From contig ASNI01000001.1 in assembly GCA_000404785.1 (NCBI GenBank), forward strand, positions 37,857-101,856: a stretch of DNA of 64,000 nt, read 5' to 3'. Every line of letters begins with the position of its first letter. Positions within the stretch are counted from its first letter, which is position 1. The DNA is from Cloacimonetes bacterium SCGC AAA252-N17 (GTDB taxonomy: Bacteria; Cloacimonadota; Cloacimonadia; JGIOTU-2). Made by a program: the position numbers and the translations under genes. A model generated the notes under the pieces. The model made no database searches, was not told where the DNA came from, and saw only the letters and a program-made list of their open reading frames with translations. Shown in pieces: positions 16,691 through 25,659 of the stretch.

Positions 16691-17738
16691 ATTTATCCTT
16701 TTATTTGTTGGGTGTGTGTTATTGATCATCGCGGGATGTGATAATGGACAGCCAGCACGGAAGAGCAGCTCCGACCACAAGAAACCACTTTCCTGGGGAC
16801 AATCCCACCGCATTTTCACCTATGCTGACAAAAAAGCGTGGGATTACGGGCAGCTTGAAATCAAGAAATCACTCGAACGGAAATTTTTCACTACAACCAA
16901 CGAAGTGCTCTTTACTGTAGAAAGACATGAGATTTCAAATATCCGCACCTATTATAAATTTGCCAATCTACTCTTTTTGTGTGATGTGAGTTCTAAACAG
17001 CCGGTTTCCGAGTATGTGAAAGAGATCATCCCGGAGCAGGCAGCAATGATCGGAGATTCCCTGCCTGCAACCATGCTCGCAGCAAAGAATCTCTGGGCGC
17101 GGGACCAGCGTGTTATATTTGTGCTGGGAAAAGACCTCGAACAATTGCTTCTCTACACCTTTGAAAACCTGAACATCATCTTTGATATCTATGAAGATAG
17201 CGAATTTGAGAGGATTGAAAACGTGGTTTATAAGCTCGGGCTAAATGAGGATGAGATTGCATACGAGAAAGAACATTATCCTTGGTATATAGAGCTTCCT
17301 TCTCAATACAGAGTTTTCCGCAAGGACGGTGCTCACAATTTTGTGTCCTATCTTTGCCGGGTAAAAAAGTATCCCGACAGATTCCTGGGTGTCTATTGGC
17401 AACCAATGGAAGAAAACAATGTATCAAAAGAATGGCTATATCAAAAACGGCTCGAGATAGGTGAGAAATACTACAGCAGCGATACGCTTTTTATAGATGA
17501 TGTGCGACAGGAGAATGCGGATTATCTTGGTTATAATGCATATAAATTATCCGGCAGATGGCAGAATCTGACCAGCTTTACAGGCGGCACCTTTGCATGC
17601 TGGGGCTTCTATGACGAGAAGCAAAAGATGGCATACATGATAGATAACGCAGTGTTTTTTCCAGAAGGCGATAAGCTGTGCGCATTGATCGGATTGGAAA
17701 TAATAAGCAATACTTTTAAAACAATAGACAAAAATTAA
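16680..17738 (+). CDS. DUF4837-like lipoprotein
   Basis: 352 residues from the ATG at 16680, which begins a lipoprotein signal ('FILLFVGCVLLIIAGC', Cys20). The body resembles the DUF4837 family of Bacteroidetes lipoproteins: 'KKAWDYGQLEIKKSLER', 'TMLAAKNLWARDQRVIFVLG' and 'FDIYEDSEFERIENVVYKLG' follow the 'arNlWa.pQ.v..v.' and 'e..Er....' patterns. The function of the family is unknown. It overlaps pgsA by 11 bases and ends 15 bases before the next ATG. An upstream in-frame start at 16620 exists but lies wholly in pgsA. Confidence 0.68.
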   Translation: MKRRFILLFVGCVLLIIAGCDNGQPARKSSSDHKKPLSWGQSHRIFTYADKKAWDYGQLEIKKSLERKFFTTTNEVLFTVERHEISNIRTYYKFANLLFLCDVSSKQPVSEYVKEIIPEQAAMIGDSLPATMLAAKNLWARDQRVIFVLGKDLEQLLLYTFENLNIIFDIYEDSEFERIENVVYKLGLNEDEIAYEKEHYPWYIELPSQYRVFRKDGAHNFVSYLCRVKKYPDRFLGVYWQPMEENNVSKEWLYQKRLEIGEKYYSSDTLFIDDVRQENADYLGYNAYKLSGRWQNLTSFTGGTFACWGFYDEKQKMAYMIDNAVFFPEGDKLCALIGLEIISNTFKTIDKN

Positions 17739-17753
17739 CCATAGGAGGGCACC

Positions 17754-20246
17754 ATGAGAACACACATAATTGTATCACTTGTATGTATGGTAACCGTGTG
17801 TGCAGTAGCGTTCTCATTGTACGCGCATGACATTAAGATCAACGAAATTCTTTACGATCCAGCAGGTGGAGACACAGGCAAAGAGTGGATAGAATTATAC
17901 AACGTAGGCACTGAACCGGAACAGCTTGAGGGTTGGCAAATACAAAAAGCAGGTTCTAATTTCGAGGAATGCTTCACGTTTCCAGAGTATAGTATTTATC
18001 CCGGAGAATATCTATTAATTGGAGAATCACAGGTTCCAAATGCAGACCTTGTCGGTGTACTGGCTTTTCAAAACGGAGGTACTGAAACAGACGGCGTACG
18101 CATCATTTCTACAGAAGGAGATACGATCGATACGATTCTGTATGATTCTCCCAACTCAAATAATCTACCGGGCGATGCACACAATCCCGGCATCTATTTT
18201 GCTGTCGATGTCTCCTCGGGCAATACGCTTATCCGCTACCCCAACGGGCACGATACAGATAATTGTGAGGAAGATTTCTTTGAATGCGAATATCCAACAC
18301 CCGGAGAACCGAATGTCATTCCGCAGGATGTGGTGTTGCAAAATGTTAACATCCAGCCATCTCATCCGGACAGTACAGAGATAGTTTCACTTAAATTTTC
18401 TGCATATAATAATTCAGACATTTCGATACAGGCGGATAGCTGCTCCTACAAAATATTTGTGTCTGGAGAGCTTGTAACCGAGGGCATAATTTCCGAAGAA
18501 ATTCCCAGCCATGCGACACACCTGCTTGAAGTTCAGCTTGGAATATTTGAGAACGGATTGTATGAATATTATGTGGAATTGCTCCTCTCAACAGATACGA
18601 CTCCGTCAAATAATTCCCACGAATCCTCTTTCCTCGTTGGCGAATCCCCGATCATCATCAACGAGATAATGTATATACCCGGCACTCCGAACGTAGAATG
18701 GATCGAGCTGTTCAATAATTCAGAAAATACTTTTCCTGTTCTGAACTGGCATATCAAAGATGCAACTTCCGGCTGGAATGTTGTCGTTACACAGAAAAGC
18801 ATAACACCTTTTTCTTATATTGTCATAACTGAGGACACAACTGCTGTTAAAGATTATTACGAATATGATATTGTTCTTGTCCAGACTAACGATTGGGCTT
18901 CTTTAAATAATACAACGCCGGACGAAGTCCATATCTCTGATAAATATTACACGCTACTGGACTCGATGGGCTATGATCCCGACGAGTTTTCCTGCCCTGA
19001 TAATTATTCGCTGGAGCGCATTGATCCTTATGAAAATATTCCTCACAACTGGGGCGTTTCTGTTGATAGTCTCGGCGCTACGCCCGACAAAGTGAACAGT
19101 ATCACGCCGAAAGAATATGACATTGCGGTTGTATCTCTTTCAAAATTTAGCGAAGGCGAAACCATTGAATTGCAAGCTATGTGCAAAAATATTGGATTCA
19201 ATACTGTGGATAATGCAGAATATATTTTCTTTGACGACGCAAATTGGAATGCGCAGTATGATGAAGGAGAGGAGCTGGATGCCGGTTATTTCAACATTTC
19301 AACAGGAGATTCTGCGAGTTTTTCCTATTCCTTCATTCCCGAAAGCGGCTATTACAGATATGGATTTTATGTGAAGGATCTGCAGGACATGGATATTTCA
19401 AATAATCAAAAGCTAACGACCCATAATACACCTGGCTCGCATCCGATTTGCATAAACGAAATCCAGGCAGCACCACCCGGAGAACAGCCGGAATGGATAG
19501 AACTTCTTAATATCTTTGATTATCCCCTGAATATTTCGGGGTGGACGCTTGCAGATCAGAGCGATACGCTGATTTTACAATCTGTAAGGAGCACCATATC
19601 TCAAAATGAATATATTGTGATACTTCCGGATGAAAATGATTCACTCACACTGAAAACGCACTTCGCCTACTTAGATACCCTTGCTAATTTTATCTTTGCC
19701 TGGGAGCTTCCCTCTTTGAGTAATAATGATGATATCCTTGTGCTCCGGGACGAAAACGGATGCCTTATCGACAGTATTCATTACTACAGCGAATGGAAAG
19801 AGATCGAGGACAATTCTCTCGAGCGGATCAATCCGTATCTTGCTACTGAGAATTACGATAATTGGGACAGCTCGGTAAGCAGCCAATGTGCGACTCCCGG
19901 AAAGCAGAACAGCTTGTATATCGAGCATATTATTCCTGAAGTAGAACTGACCGTTACGCCAAACCCGCTTTCCTACAGAGAGAAGAAATCTGTGCTTATC
20001 GAATATAATCTTCCCGAGCCAGTCACCAAAATTAATATTCGTATTTTTGATATGAAAGGACGCATGGTCCGTTGGCTGACAGACCAAGAGTGGGTTGCGG
20101 CGCAGGGCACGATAATCTGGGACTGTAAGAATGAAAACGGAAACGTGGTTCCAATTGGAATTTATATCATTCATCTTGAAGGAGGGGGAAAGCAGAGCAG
20201 CAAGATTTATGAAAAAACAACAACAATGGTCATAGGAGAAAAGTGA
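17754..20246 (+). CDS. Secreted protein with three lamin-tail domains and a FlgD-like C-terminal sorting domain
   Basis: 830 residues, signal peptide (about 1-24), strong AGGAGG ribosome binding site. Three lamin-tail domains start with the family pattern 'I-x-I-N-E-I': 'KINEILYDPAGG..KEWIELYN' (about 28), 'IIINEIMYIPGTPNVEWIELFN' (about 301) and 'CINEIQAAPPGEQPEWIELLN' (about 566). CARDB-like beta domains separate them ('VVLQNVNIQPSHPDS', 'YDIAVVSLSKFSEGE'). The end is 'LTVTPNPLSYREKKSVLIEYNL...RIFDMKGRMVRWL', the FlgD-Ig-like module used for secretion and surface anchoring in FCB bacteria. Probably an extracellular adhesive or scaffold protein. Confidence 0.82.
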   Translation: MRTHIIVSLVCMVTVCAVAFSLYAHDIKINEILYDPAGGDTGKEWIELYNVGTEPEQLEGWQIQKAGSNFEECFTFPEYSIYPGEYLLIGESQVPNADLVGVLAFQNGGTETDGVRIISTEGDTIDTILYDSPNSNNLPGDAHNPGIYFAVDVSSGNTLIRYPNGHDTDNCEEDFFECEYPTPGEPNVIPQDVVLQNVNIQPSHPDSTEIVSLKFSAYNNSDISIQADSCSYKIFVSGELVTEGIISEEIPSHATHLLEVQLGIFENGLYEYYVELLLSTDTTPSNNSHESSFLVGESPIIINEIMYIPGTPNVEWIELFNNSENTFPVLNWHIKDATSGWNVVVTQKSITPFSYIVITEDTTAVKDYYEYDIVLVQTNDWASLNNTTPDEVHISDKYYTLLDSMGYDPDEFSCPDNYSLERIDPYENIPHNWGVSVDSLGATPDKVNSITPKEYDIAVVSLSKFSEGETIELQAMCKNIGFNTVDNAEYIFFDDANWNAQYDEGEELDAGYFNISTGDSASFSYSFIPESGYYRYGFYVKDLQDMDISNNQKLTTHNTPGSHPICINEIQAAPPGEQPEWIELLNIFDYPLNISGWTLADQSDTLILQSVRSTISQNEYIVILPDENDSLTLKTHFAYLDTLANFIFAWELPSLSNNDDILVLRDENGCLIDSIHYYSEWKEIEDNSLERINPYLATENYDNWDSSVSSQCATPGKQNSLYIEHIIPEVELTVTPNPLSYREKKSVLIEYNLPEPVTKINIRIFDMKGRMVRWLTDQEWVAAQGTIIWDCKNENGNVVPIGIYIIHLEGGGKQSSKIYEKTTTMVIGEK

Positions 20247-21181
20247 GAATCACAATAATTGTAATTATACTTCACGTTCTTGCCGGTTGTGCAATGATCA
20301 CGCGAGGGCCGGTTGAAGAAGTAGAATTTACCAGCAATACAGACAGTGTAACTGTATATGTGAATAATAAAAACATCGGACAGACACCAACCACAATAAA
20401 ACTATGGAAAATTAAAAAGAATATGGCAACGTTCTTTCTTCCGGACGGTCAGGAGCAAGATTATCAGCTTAAAACACATATGAACTCCGGTATGCTCAAT
20501 AACGGGCTGCTTTTGCTTGTCGATCCAATACTTGGAGCTTTGGGATTTGGTGTGGACTGGGTGGTAGGTTCAGGGCGCTCCTTTGATGAACGCACCCTTC
20601 GATTTGAACATCTTAAAACAGGAAAGCTGGTCACTCTGGATATTCGGGCAAAGATATATACGCCGGAAAATTACACTCTATTGTTTCTTGGAGGAGGTTT
20701 GTTGCTCATTTCCGAAGACGAGGATAATAAGTGGCCTGAAAAACAAATACCGATTCCAGAACTTACCATTGAAATAATGAGATCATACCGTGACAGATAC
20801 CATCTAGGTGTTGGACTTAATCTGCATTATATTGATAGATTCAGGGCTGAAGAAGCAAAGGTTTTGAATAATGTTTTTCAACTGAGTGCATATGGTGTTT
20901 TTAAGTATTCACCTTTGAATATTCTTAAAAATCTTCGTCCATATTTAGTCAGCGAATTAGGTACAGGAACATCGTGGGGGAAAGATAACGGAAAATCCAC
21001 GGTGAATATGACAATGATATACATTGGTGGCGGATGGGGAATTGACTATAAAGAAAAATTTTATGCAGAAATGATATTGCAAAGCAGGTTATTTGATTTC
21101 ATCTGGGGTGAGGGTATTGGTTTGGAAAATATACGGTTTATGCTCCGTTTAGGATATCGATTTGATTTGAAAAGCAAATAA
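20243..21181 (+). CDS. Lipoprotein with PEGA-like domain, function unknown
   Basis: 312 residues with a GTG start overlapping the previous stop (GTGA). A lipoprotein signal leads to Cys16 ('IIVIILHVLAGC'). Residues about 29-52, 'FTSNTDSVTVYVNNKNIGQTP', fit a PEGA domain. A membrane-like segment (about 88-107) follows, and the C-terminal half (about 170-310) alternates hydrophobic and polar residues and ends 'FMLRLGYRFDLKSK', suggesting a beta-barrel that ends in an outer-membrane strand. Translationally coupled to the lamin-tail protein, so the two may act together on the surface. Confidence 0.55.
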   Translation: MRITIIVIILHVLAGCAMITRGPVEEVEFTSNTDSVTVYVNNKNIGQTPTTIKLWKIKKNMATFFLPDGQEQDYQLKTHMNSGMLNNGLLLLVDPILGALGFGVDWVVGSGRSFDERTLRFEHLKTGKLVTLDIRAKIYTPENYTLLFLGGGLLLISEDEDNKWPEKQIPIPELTIEIMRSYRDRYHLGVGLNLHYIDRFRAEEAKVLNNVFQLSAYGVFKYSPLNILKNLRPYLVSELGTGTSWGKDNGKSTVNMTMIYIGGGWGIDYKEKFYAEMILQSRLFDFIWGEGIGLENIRFMLRLGYRFDLKSK

Positions 21182-21244
21182 AGATACCGAGAGATTCTTT
21201 GATGTTGAAAAAGGATACTCTCTAAAAAAATATAAGAAGTTATT

Positions 21245-22780
21245 ATGAAAAAGAAAATTATCTGGTTGCTGATTATTGTGACGTGTTTATTCGTGCTGGG
21301 ATGTTCGGATTTTTTCTCGTCTTCGGGAAACGATGATGAGAATACGATACTGTGGACAAAAGAACAGTCCCCGATCTATATTGAAGGATGTTATGTCGTG
21401 CCAGAAGGAAAAACACTGATGATACAACCCGGTGTTGAAGTAAGATTCAAGGGCACAAGATATGGAGATGATTATAATGACCTTGAAAGCGGAATGTTGC
21501 ACGTGAAGGGCACGATAATAGCCCGTGGTACAAAGAATGATTCAATTAAGTTCATCAGCGATAGTGATGAGTATCGATGGACAATAATCTGTATTGACAG
21601 TACCTCAACGGAAAATAATATATTCCAATATTGTAAGATAATGCATTCCGGCAAACTAAAAAATCTTTATAGAACATGCGACTATATTTTTTATAGAGGT
21701 GGTGACATTGGGGCGATCTTTTTCTACAAATCTACAGGCACGGTTAAAGATTGTTATTTTAACAATAATATATGCGGCACCTTTTTTTATTGTAGTTCCA
21801 CTACCAAAATCAAAAATAATAGTTTTATTGATAACGAGTTTGACGTGTATTGTGAAGAACTATCAACCCCTGTTATAGAGAGTAATACATTTATTGATAA
21901 CCATGTAGTATGTGATTCGTGGGATACATCAATTCTTTTTAATAAATCCAGCCCAAAAATTATTAACAACCATATTACGGGTTATGTGTTAGCAATTCGT
22001 GGTAACACAAGCGGAAACCCCGAAGTTATAGGCAACACGATTGAAAGAAATTCAATTGGCATTGTATACTATGAAAATATTCAGGGAATTATTGAGGGCA
22101 ATATATTAACAAGGCATCAATATCCAATCGCTTGTGGAGATGGTTCAAGCCCTTTTATTTCTAACAACCTTATTATTAAGAATCAAAGCGGGATTTCTTG
22201 TGGAGGGAATGCCAATCCTTATATACTCAACAACACGATTACTAATACGGGGTATCCAAAAGAAACTTATCGGGGAATATCCTGTGGAGAGTCCTCAAGC
22301 CCTGAAATATGTAACACAATTATTAACGGTTTTAGATACAACTTGTATGTTTGCGACGAAAGCTGCCACCCAACAATCGCCTATTCTTTCATCCAGTCCG
22401 ACACATTACCTGTGGGATTTATAGACGGCGGGAATAATATCCTCGGTGCTTCTCTTGATCCTCTCTTTGTGGATGAGGAAAATAATGATTGCCAATTGCA
22501 ATCCGACTCCCCCTGTGTAAACGCAGGATACAACAATGCGCCCAACTTGCCCGAAACAGACATCCTGGGAAACCCAAGAATATCCGGACCTGCAGTGGAT
22601 ATCGGCGCCTATGAATACCAGGAATCGGGAAAATATGAAAAGGCGGTCTACCCCAGATCTTTAAACAAATCAGGCAGGATTTATAAAAGAGAGAGGTTTA
22701 CTTCTTTTTTTCGAGATAATAAAGGCGATTTTGATGTTCCGATTTCGGGAAAGGAACATCAGAGTATTTCACGACATTGA
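21245..22780 (+). CDS. Right-handed beta-helix lipoprotein
   Basis: 511 residues, lipoprotein signal with Cys20. Residues about 120-430 are beta-helix coils rich in 'N-N-x-I', 'S-P-x-I-x-N-N' and 'G-I-x-C' steps ('SSPFISNNLIIKNQSGISCGGNANPYILNNTI'). They end in 'SPCVNAGY..' and '..DIGAYEYQ', the usual close of this family, which includes polysaccharide-binding and lyase-like proteins. After that a 45-residue tail without homology reads antisense through the 3' end of the converging methyltransferase gene (83-bp overlap at 22698-22780). A sorting domain would normally stand there, so the original C-terminus may have been lost. Catalytic residues are not evident. Confidence 0.72.
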   Translation: MKKKIIWLLIIVTCLFVLGCSDFFSSSGNDDENTILWTKEQSPIYIEGCYVVPEGKTLMIQPGVEVRFKGTRYGDDYNDLESGMLHVKGTIIARGTKNDSIKFISDSDEYRWTIICIDSTSTENNIFQYCKIMHSGKLKNLYRTCDYIFYRGGDIGAIFFYKSTGTVKDCYFNNNICGTFFYCSSTTKIKNNSFIDNEFDVYCEELSTPVIESNTFIDNHVVCDSWDTSILFNKSSPKIINNHITGYVLAIRGNTSGNPEVIGNTIERNSIGIVYYENIQGIIEGNILTRHQYPIACGDGSSPFISNNLIIKNQSGISCGGNANPYILNNTITNTGYPKETYRGISCGESSSPEICNTIINGFRYNLYVCDESCHPTIAYSFIQSDTLPVGFIDGGNNILGASLDPLFVDEENNDCQLQSDSPCVNAGYNNAPNLPETDILGNPRISGPAVDIGAYEYQESGKYEKAVYPRSLNKSGRIYKRERFTSFFRDNKGDFDVPISGKEHQSISRH

Positions 22781-23381
22781 AAGAAGGAGAAACCAGGTCT
22801 CTGAACGCGGTGTCGCTTAAGTTCCACAAATAAAGCCCCGACTTTTCCTTATAGAAGTTATCCGAAACCTTCTCAAAATAGTCATCCTGGGAAAAAACAT
22901 GCTCCGGGATTACGTCGTTCAATTTTACCAGCATTCTGCTCTTTGGCTTGAGAATTCGGTTCAATTCTTTTAGGACCAGACGCGAATCTTCAGGAAAAAT
23001 ATTGTCGAGTGTATTGAAGGATGCAGCCACATCAAAGGTATTGTCATCAAAAGCAGAGAGAAGCTCAATACCGCCTGCACGAAAATCCGTTCTGTCATCC
23101 ATGTTGTTGTGCTTTGATGCCTTATCTGCACATGCGATCGCAACAGGAGAGATGTCGATGCCGACCGCGTTTGTAATTCCTAAAAAGACACTTTTAAACA
23201 AAAGGTTTCCGACCCCGCAACCAAAATCAATAATTGATTCAGCATCCTCAACCAGCCATTTTATGCCCTCTTCTATTTCTTTAAGCGGAAAGGGCTTACT
23301 TGGATCATAATACTTGTTGCCCGATAACCTTTCTTCACATCTCTTGTCCCAGAATATAATCGTGCCTTGATACTTGTTCAT
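22698..23381 (-). CDS. Class I SAM-dependent methyltransferase
   Basis: 227 residues. Motif I 'IIDFGCGVGNLLF' (about 51-63), 'AVGIDISPVAIACADKAS' (motif II), 'FDVAASFNTLDNIFPEDSRLVLKELNRILKPKSRMLVKLND' (motif IV to post-IV). This is the Methyltransf_11/25 type. The substrate cannot be told. The 'FWDKRCEERLSGNKYYDP' N-terminus is unlike the small-molecule methyltransferases I know. It converges on the beta-helix gene and lies 19 bases downstream of a lipoprotein gene. Confidence 0.85.
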   Translation of the reverse strand: MNKYQGTIIFWDKRCEERLSGNKYYDPSKPFPLKEIEEGIKWLVEDAESIIDFGCGVGNLLFKSVFLGITNAVGIDISPVAIACADKASKHNNMDDRTDFRAGGIELLSAFDDNTFDVAASFNTLDNIFPEDSRLVLKELNRILKPKSRMLVKLNDVIPEHVFSQDDYFEKVSDNFYKEKSGLYLWNLSDTAFRDLVSPSFNVVKYSDVPFPKSEHQNRLYYLEKKK

Positions 23382-23400
23382 AACGTTTCTCCCAATCAGG

Positions 23401-24288
23401 TTATAATAACAAATTATTATTTATGGAATACTCGTCTAAAGTTAATATCTCAGAATATGTAAGAGTTCCCAGTAAATTTCCAGAATAATCATAACACGTT
23501 AAATTATCAAGTTCTAAAATTCTTTTTATCAAGCCCTGTTCTGCAATATAATCAAACTCAATAATATCCTCATCCCAATCGGTTCCAGATCCGAAGGGAT
23601 TATTAAACCATTGGATTCTCCAGCAATTGAAATTACCGGCAGGTAGCTCAATTCTTGTCCAACCTAAAATTTTCTTATCTATTCTCCATGGTTCGCCATC
23701 ATAGGTTTCTGTTCTATAACTCCACTCATTGCCTTTCTTAAGCGGATACACCAAGCATTGTACCTGATCAAATAGAATGCTGTCATTTTTTGTTTGTCCG
23801 AAATTACAATAGCCTTTCTCCACCAAATGTATAATTTCTTGTATATTATTGAATTTTTTTCCTTTGAAAGTAAGATAGGCAATGTCTTTTTCCACCTTTG
23901 GTGTAAGCATGTAAGGATTTGTGTAGCCGTAATCTATCAGTTGTGTTTCAGTATTATTATAATATTCGTTTCCAACATAAAGAGTGCCATCTTCATTTAG
24001 TGTTGACTTAAAATTGTAGCAGTAGAACTCATCGAAGATGATTTCCCGGTCTATGATTTCTACTGAAGCTGCCGAGTAAAACGAAGTATCGGATAGACCA
24101 TTGCTTGTTGCCCCATCATCGAAATCATAAACTGTCAGTTTCTCGTAATTCCAGTAATTGCCGACCCATAAAGGGTAGATGAAATTCATGTCCGGCATGT
24201 TACTGTCACCGCTTTTAAAAAGGTTGCAGCTGGTAATCGTAAGAAAAGCGACCAAAGCCATACTATAGATAAAAAGTCTACGTTTCAT
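23401..24288 (-). CDS. Lipoprotein, function unknown
   Basis: 295 residues from the ATG at 24286-24288, chosen because AAGGAG stands 6 bases upstream and a lipoprotein signal follows at once ('FIYSMALVAFLTITSC', Cys20). The open frame extends 24 codons further upstream without a signal. The body is beta-rich and full of Trp and Tyr: 'YPLWVGNYWNYEKLTVYD', 'PLKKGNEWSYRTETYDGEPW', 'LPAGNFNCWRIQW', 'YIAEQGLIKRI'. The 'P(L)xxGnxWxY' and 'paGxFxcwrI' phrases recur in secreted FCB lipoproteins of unknown role. No enzyme motif is seen. Confidence 0.6.
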   Translation of the reverse strand: MKRRLFIYSMALVAFLTITSCNLFKSGDSNMPDMNFIYPLWVGNYWNYEKLTVYDFDDGATSNGLSDTSFYSAASVEIIDREIIFDEFYCYNFKSTLNEDGTLYVGNEYYNNTETQLIDYGYTNPYMLTPKVEKDIAYLTFKGKKFNNIQEIIHLVEKGYCNFGQTKNDSILFDQVQCLVYPLKKGNEWSYRTETYDGEPWRIDKKILGWTRIELPAGNFNCWRIQWFNNPFGSGTDWDEDIIEFDYIAEQGLIKRILELDNLTCYDYSGNLLGTLTYSEILTLDEYSINNNLLL

Positions 24289-24469
24289 AATAAACTCCTT
24301 GGTTTTGTATTCATGGGGATTTTTTTTATTGTAATAACTATTCATTACATTTGCCCCCAAGCGTATGCCGGGAATTAAACGCGTTTTTCAATTTCCTTTT
24401 CTTCATAATAAGTATCCTATATAATATATCCTACACAAGATGGAATTTGTTTATTTATGTCAAACAAAA

Positions 24470-24498
24470 CTTTGCGAAAGTTTCAAAATTTCGCAAAG
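24470..24498. repeat. Inverted repeat CTTTGCGAAA / TTTCGCAAAG
   Basis: A 10-bp inverted repeat with a 9-base loop lies 3 bases beyond the stop of the second permease gene. It belongs to the same family as four copies at 37069-37098, 37217-37246, 40877-40906 and 41005-41034. At this place it could end the export operon transcript, although no long T-run follows. Confidence 0.7.
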
Positions 24499-24501
24499 GT
24501 A

Positions 24502-25659
24502 TTAAACACTTAAATTTTTCCCTAAATACTTCCACCGCCACACCACCGCAATAAACGACACCAGCACAAGGATTATCAAATGGAAGGCATAGCCCTTTAT
24601 GGAAGCCCATCCTCCTCCCATTACGCTGAGTTTTATAAATCCGTTGAAAAAAGAAGTAGTGGGGATCGTATGAGATAGCCATTTGATAGGCACCGGCATG
24701 GTTGAAAGGGGCCACGAATAGCCGCATATTAAAAACAGGGGATAAGAGGTGAATGCTATAATTTCCATATACCTTTTCTGGCTGCGGAAGAAAGACGCAA
24801 CGAAGAGCGTGTAGAACAAAACCGAGAACAGAAAGAGCATACTCATCACAGCCACGGCAAGCAGGTTGCCCTTTATCGGGATTTTGAAAGCATGAAAAAC
24901 TACCGAGAAAAGGAAGATGAAATAAGCAACATACAAAAGCGCATAAAACCCGGTCTTGCCCGACAGCATCTGAAACAGATTATTTTTCCCCGCAGCAAAA
25001 AGTTTAGAAAATTTGTTCTCTTCATTCTCTTTGGCAATACTCTCGCCAAAACCGATCAAAAGTGTCTGCTGGAGGATGAGCAGAAATAATCCCGGCAGCA
25101 GGAAATTTCCATAGCAGTTTGTGGTATTGTAAACAGGATGCACATCTGCCATAATGGGTTCGACCAGTTCCATTGCTGTTGCCTGCGTCATGCCACTTGC
25201 TTCAAAGTACCGCAACCGCACACCAGCCCCATAAGTTAGCAGAATTTTCTGCACCGCATTATTCAGATCGTTGGATGGCAGAAAACGGGTCGTGTTCAGA
25301 TAGAGCTTTACGGCAGCGCCTTTCAGAGATTTTACGTCATCTTCAAATCCATTCGGGAAGTAGAGAAAACCCTGAATGTCCATCTTGTAGAGGTGATCAA
25401 TGCCTTCCTCGTAACTGCCAAGCGTGCCAATGAGTTTGATCTTCTGGTCGGAATCCATGAAGTTATAGATCTGGCGTGTGGTGGGAGTTCTGTCCATGTC
25501 CACTACAGCAAAATTTATCTGGTCGGCATCTTTATATAGATAGATCGAGCCGAGGAAAAAAGCATAGAGGAGCGGCGCAATCAGCACTGTAAGGATTATG
25601 CTGTGATCCTTGAAAATGATGCCCAGCTCGCGGGAAAATACTTTCAGAATCGTCTTCAT
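24502..25659 (-). CDS. ABC-2 type permease of an export system (second permease)
   Basis: 385 residues: one N-terminal membrane segment (about 21-42), a large periplasmic domain (about 45-165) and five further membrane segments in the C-terminal half, the ABC-2/YhhJ/YbhR layout. Phrases such as 'VVDMDRTPTTRQIYNFMD', 'LYLNTTRFLPSNDLNNAVQKI' and 'HPVYNTTNCYGNFLLPGLFLLILQQTLLIG' match this group. It overlaps the first permease gene by 4 bases (ATGA). It would form a heterodimer with that protein for drug or lipid export via HlyD-like and TolC-like partners. No ATPase gene accompanies it. Confidence 0.85.
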   Translation of the reverse strand: MKTILKVFSRELGIIFKDHSIILTVLIAPLLYAFFLGSIYLYKDADQINFAVVDMDRTPTTRQIYNFMDSDQKIKLIGTLGSYEEGIDHLYKMDIQGFLYFPNGFEDDVKSLKGAAVKLYLNTTRFLPSNDLNNAVQKILLTYGAGVRLRYFEASGMTQATAMELVEPIMADVHPVYNTTNCYGNFLLPGLFLLILQQTLLIGFGESIAKENEENKFSKLFAAGKNNLFQMLSGKTGFYALLYVAYFIFLFSVVFHAFKIPIKGNLLAVAVMSMLFLFSVLFYTLFVASFFRSQKRYMEIIAFTSYPLFLICGYSWPLSTMPVPIKWLSHTIPTTSFFNGFIKLSVMGGGWASIKGYAFHLIILVLVSFIAVVWRWKYLGKNLSV

